Source: Deferribacter abyssi
GTDB lineage: Bacteria; Chrysiogenota; Deferribacteres; Deferribacterales; Deferribacteraceae
DNA length: 64,000 nt
Direction of reading: 5' to 3'
NCBI RefSeq assembly: GCF_049472655.1
Contig: NZ_JAQNCS010000010.1
Span: forward strand, 1-64,000
The position numbers and the translations under genes were made by a program. The notes below the pieces were generated by a model, which was not told the origin of the DNA, ran no database searches, and saw nothing but the letters and a program-made list of their open reading frames with translations. Below, in pieces: positions 61,207 through 64,000 of this stretch. Position 1 is the first letter of the stretch. Each line of letters begins with the position of its first letter.

Positions 61207-63539
61207 TGGAAAACTTAGAACATGAAATAAATATTCCGGAAGAGTTACCTTTATTACCTTTGAGGGATATCGTTATATTTCCTTATATGGTTTTACCTCT
61301 CTTTGTTGGTAGAGAATCAAGTATTGCAGCCATAGATGATGCTTTAAATAAAGATAGATTGATATTTTTAGCAGCTCAAAAAGAAGCAATGGTTGAATCT
61401 CCAAAAGAGGATGACATCTACAAAGTAGGCTGTGTTGCAATGATTTTAAGAATGTTAAAGCTACCTGATGGCAGAGTTAAAATTCTCGTTCAAGGGTTAA
61501 AAAGAGGGAAAATAGAAGAGTATATTGCAAAGGAGCCTTATTTTAAGGTTAAAGTTAAGCCCATAAGTGAGATTGAAGTAGAAAAAGATTTGAATGTAGA
61601 AGCATTGACTAGGTATGTGAAAGAACAAATTGGGAGAGCTGTTAATCTTGGTAAACCAATGCTTCCGGATTTACTTGCTATTATTGATAGTATAGATGAT
61701 CCAGGAAAGCTTGCTGATGTAATTGTAGCTAATATTGGTTTGAAAATAAAAGAAGCTCAAGAAGTTTTAGAAATACAAAATCCAGTAGAACGTTTGAAAA
61801 AAGTTTCCGATTTCTTAAATAGAGAGATTGCAATATTAGAGGTTCAACAAAAAATTCTAAATGAAGCAAAAGGAGAAATTGATAAGAGCCAACGTGAATA
61901 TTTCTTAAAAGAACAGCTAAAAGCTATCAGGAAAGAACTTGGTGAAGAAGATGATTTTCAAAAAGAAATAGAAGAGTTTAAAAAGGGTATCAAAAAAGCT
62001 AGGATGCCTAAAAAGGTTAGAGAAGAGGCTGAAAAACAACTTGATAGATTGTCAAAAATGCATCCCGATTCTGCTGAAGCAACTGTTGTAAGAACTTATC
62101 TAGAGTGGCTTGTGGAATTACCTTGGAGCAAAAGTAGTAAAGATAAGTTGGATTTAAAACATGCAAAACAAATACTTGATGAGGATCATTATGGATTAAA
62201 GGAAGTAAAAGAGAGAATTTTGGAATTTTTAGCTGTTCGAAAACTCAATCCTAACATGAAAAGCCCTATACTTTGTTTTGTAGGACCTCCGGGTGTAGGT
62301 AAGACTTCATTAGGCAAATCTATTGCAAGAGCAATGGGTAGGAAGTTTTATAGAATCTCTCTTGGAGGAATGAGAGATGAGGCCGAGATAAGGGGGCATA
62401 GGAGGACCTATATTGGGGCGATGCCAGGTAAAATTATTCAAGGTATAAAGAATTGTGGTACGAATAATCCCGTTTTTATGCTTGATGAAATAGATAAAAT
62501 AGGAATGGATTTTAGAGGAGATCCTTCTTCTGCATTACTTGAGGTTTTGGATCCTGAACAAAATTACGCTTTTGTGGATCACTATATTGGTGTGCCATTT
62601 GATCTATCAAAAGTACTATTTATAACAACTGCTAATTATTTGGATCCTATTCCACCAGCGTTAAAAGACAGAATGGAAATAATATATTTGCATGGTTATA
62701 CAGAAGAAGAGAAAATAAAAATTGCTAAAAAATATTTAATCCCACGTCAAGTTGTTGAGAATGGATTAAAACCAGAACAGATTAAGTTTACGAGGGTAGC
62801 TGTAGATAAAATAATTTCTGGATATACAAGAGAATCTGGCCTAAGAAATCTTGAAAGATTGATAGGAAAGGTTTGTAGGAAAGCTGCAAAACAGTATGCT
62901 GAGGGGAAAAAAGAAAAATTTCTAATTACAGAAACAGTTTTACAAAAATATCTCGGACCAGTCAGGTATTTATCTGAAGATGAGTTGAAAGAAAATGAAA
63001 TCGGTATAGTAACAGGGCTTGCCTGGACTCCATTTGGTGGAGAAATACTGTTTGTTGAATGTACAAAGTATAAAGGTAAAGGCAACCTTATTCTTACAGG
63101 ACAGTTGGGCGATGTTATGAAAGAATCTGCAAGAGCAGCTTTGACCTACGTTAGGTCTATTGCTTCAATACATGGAATAGATGAAGCAATATTTGATCAA
63201 TATGATATACATATTCATGTACCTGCTGGTGCAATACCAAAAGATGGTCCTTCTGCTGGTATAACAATGGCTACGGCTATTTACTCTGTGTTTAAAGAAG
63301 TAAAGGCTAAAAAAGATGTTGCGTTAACAGGTGAAATTACTATTACTGGTAAAGTGTTACCTATAGGTGGGTTAAAGGAAAAGCTTTTGGCGGCAAAAAG
63401 ACATAATATTAAAACAGTAATATTACCTAAAAAAAATGAAAAAGATTTGGTGGAGTTGCCTAAAGATATAAGAAAATCTTTAAAAATGGTATTTGTGGAA
63501 AAGTTTGATGATGTTTTAAAAGTTGCAGTTGAAGAATGA
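61206..63539 (+). CDS. lon: ATP-dependent protease La (Lon)
   Basis: 777 residues. N-terminal substrate domain (LPLLPLRDIVIFPYMVLPLFVGR), AAA+ domain with Walker A GPPGVGKTS and Walker B FMLDEIDKI, and the C-terminal protease domain with catalytic Ser683 in KDGPSAGITMATA and Lys near residue 726 in PIGGLKEKLLAA. Degrades misfolded and regulatory proteins in the cytoplasm. Standard LonA layout. Confidence 0.96.
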   Translation: MENLEHEINIPEELPLLPLRDIVIFPYMVLPLFVGRESSIAAIDDALNKDRLIFLAAQKEAMVESPKEDDIYKVGCVAMILRMLKLPDGRVKILVQGLKRGKIEEYIAKEPYFKVKVKPISEIEVEKDLNVEALTRYVKEQIGRAVNLGKPMLPDLLAIIDSIDDPGKLADVIVANIGLKIKEAQEVLEIQNPVERLKKVSDFLNREIAILEVQQKILNEAKGEIDKSQREYFLKEQLKAIRKELGEEDDFQKEIEEFKKGIKKARMPKKVREEAEKQLDRLSKMHPDSAEATVVRTYLEWLVELPWSKSSKDKLDLKHAKQILDEDHYGLKEVKERILEFLAVRKLNPNMKSPILCFVGPPGVGKTSLGKSIARAMGRKFYRISLGGMRDEAEIRGHRRTYIGAMPGKIIQGIKNCGTNNPVFMLDEIDKIGMDFRGDPSSALLEVLDPEQNYAFVDHYIGVPFDLSKVLFITTANYLDPIPPALKDRMEIIYLHGYTEEEKIKIAKKYLIPRQVVENGLKPEQIKFTRVAVDKIISGYTRESGLRNLERLIGKVCRKAAKQYAEGKKEKFLITETVLQKYLGPVRYLSEDELKENEIGIVTGLAWTPFGGEILFVECTKYKGKGNLILTGQLGDVMKESARAALTYVRSIASIHGIDEAIFDQYDIHIHVPAGAIPKDGPSAGITMATAIYSVFKEVKAKKDVALTGEITITGKVLPIGGLKEKLLAAKRHNIKTVILPKKNEKDLVELPKDIRKSLKMVFVEKFDDVLKVAVEE

Positions 63540-63568
63540 TATTATAAATGATTTTTTAAGAGGGAAAT

Positions 63569-63997
63569 ATTAGATTTCGTGATAAAATTAAGAGGCTGTT
63601 AGAAATAGATAGATCAGCTAATGTAGTTGCGTTATCTGCCGCTATTGGTACATTTATAGGGTTTTCCCCTTATTTTGGATTTCATACTGTCATGGGCATA
63701 GCTGTTTCTTATATTTTTAATTTACCTATCTATCCTGTTATTTTAGGTGCTTATATTACTAACCCGATCACTGTTTTGTTTATTTATGCTTTTTGTTATA
63801 AAGTAGGATTAATTTTAACCGATATAAAGGTTAATATATCAATAGATTGGAAGCATTTGACTTTTCAGGATATGTTTAATAATGTAAAAGAAGTTTTTAT
63901 ACCTTTTTTTGTAGGAACTCATGTTGTAGGAATAATTGCAGCTTTTATTGTATATATAATTATTTTCTATATAGTGAAAAAATATAAAAATAGATGA
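63569..63997 (+). CDS. DUF2062 membrane protein, apparent AUU start
   Basis: About 142 residues ending just before the window edge. DUF2062 features are clear: FIGFSPYFGFHTVMGIAVSYIFN, then YPVILGAYITNPITVLFIYAFCYKVG, and a final hydrophobic helix. An in-frame stop lies at 63557. Between it and an internal ATG at 63692 no ATG, GTG or TTG occurs, yet about 40 family-like residues are encoded there. An AUU at 63569 after AAGAGGG is the best start. The function of the family is unknown. Confidence 0.72.
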   Translation: MRFRDKIKRLLEIDRSANVVALSAAIGTFIGFSPYFGFHTVMGIAVSYIFNLPIYPVILGAYITNPITVLFIYAFCYKVGLILTDIKVNISIDWKHLTFQDMFNNVKEVFIPFFVGTHVVGIIAAFIVYIIIFYIVKKYKNR

Positions 63998-64000
63998 TAA

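Noticed and set aside
1..64000. CRISPR arrays, insertion sequences, prophage, toxin-antitoxin or restriction genes
   Set aside because: No direct-repeat arrays, transposase motifs or defence-type proteins were seen on either strand.

Overview
The window is about 64 kb of low-G+C bacterial chromosome. Almost every base is coding, and every protein gene lies on the plus strand. The overall character suggests a member of the Deferribacterota (Deferribacter-like): a diderm with lpxB, secretin-based type IV pili and a flagellum, menaquinone made by the futalosine route (mqnE), multiheme c-type cytochromes, hydrogenase maturation genes and a split F-type ATP synthase. That assignment is inference from gene content and protein character; no database comparison was possible.

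Region 1 (1-11.2 kb): rpmG, tRNA-Trp(CCA), secE, nusG, rplK, rplA, an L10-leader RNA, rplJ, rplL, an attenuator hairpin, rpoB and rpoC. Region 2 (11.3-30.2 kb): one long str/S10/spc/alpha run from rpsL to rplQ behind a sigma70-type promoter. It carries secY, adk, map, infA and rpoA, but the usual rpmD (L30) between rpsE and rplO is absent. tuf has codon usage unlike all its neighbours.

Region 3 (30.2-34.4 kb): two energy-coupling-factor-type ABC ATPases without a membrane partner, a class II aldolase, a TIM-barrel sugar isomerase-like protein, hemL and a PII-like protein. Region 4 (34.4-37.6 kb): AtpZ- and AtpI-like proteins, atpB and atpE (the c subunit carries the full Na+-site side-chain set), then an 11-heme cytochrome with a NapC/NirT head. 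Region 5 (37.6-41.1 kb): rhomboid protease, hypC-hypD-hypE, a small monoheme lipoprotein cytochrome, and hisI behind its own, apparently leaderless, promoter.

Region 6 (41.1-47.3 kb): pilMNOPQ and lpxB. Region 7 (47.4-55.9 kb): flagellar genes fliK, flgD and flgE, then motA, motB, fliL, fliN, fliO, fliP and fliQ behind a near-consensus promoter. Region 8 (55.9-64 kb): an HD-GYP response regulator, mqnE, an unrecognised protein, an AmrB/MEMO-family protein, galU, hsp20, lon and a DUF2062 membrane protein.

I did not find an obviously new multi-gene system; most of the window is housekeeping. The best leads are small-scale. Two genes (fliP and the DUF2062 gene) appear to have no ATG/GTG/TTG start and seem to begin at AUC and AUU. 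Terminator-like hairpins sit on or just inside the first codons of three downstream genes (secY, the first ABC ATPase, lpxB), which suggests translation-dependent attenuation at operon junctions. fliO ends on a seven-A slippery run directly before its stop. There are no CRISPR arrays, insertion sequences, rRNA genes or gene-free gaps over 300 bases.
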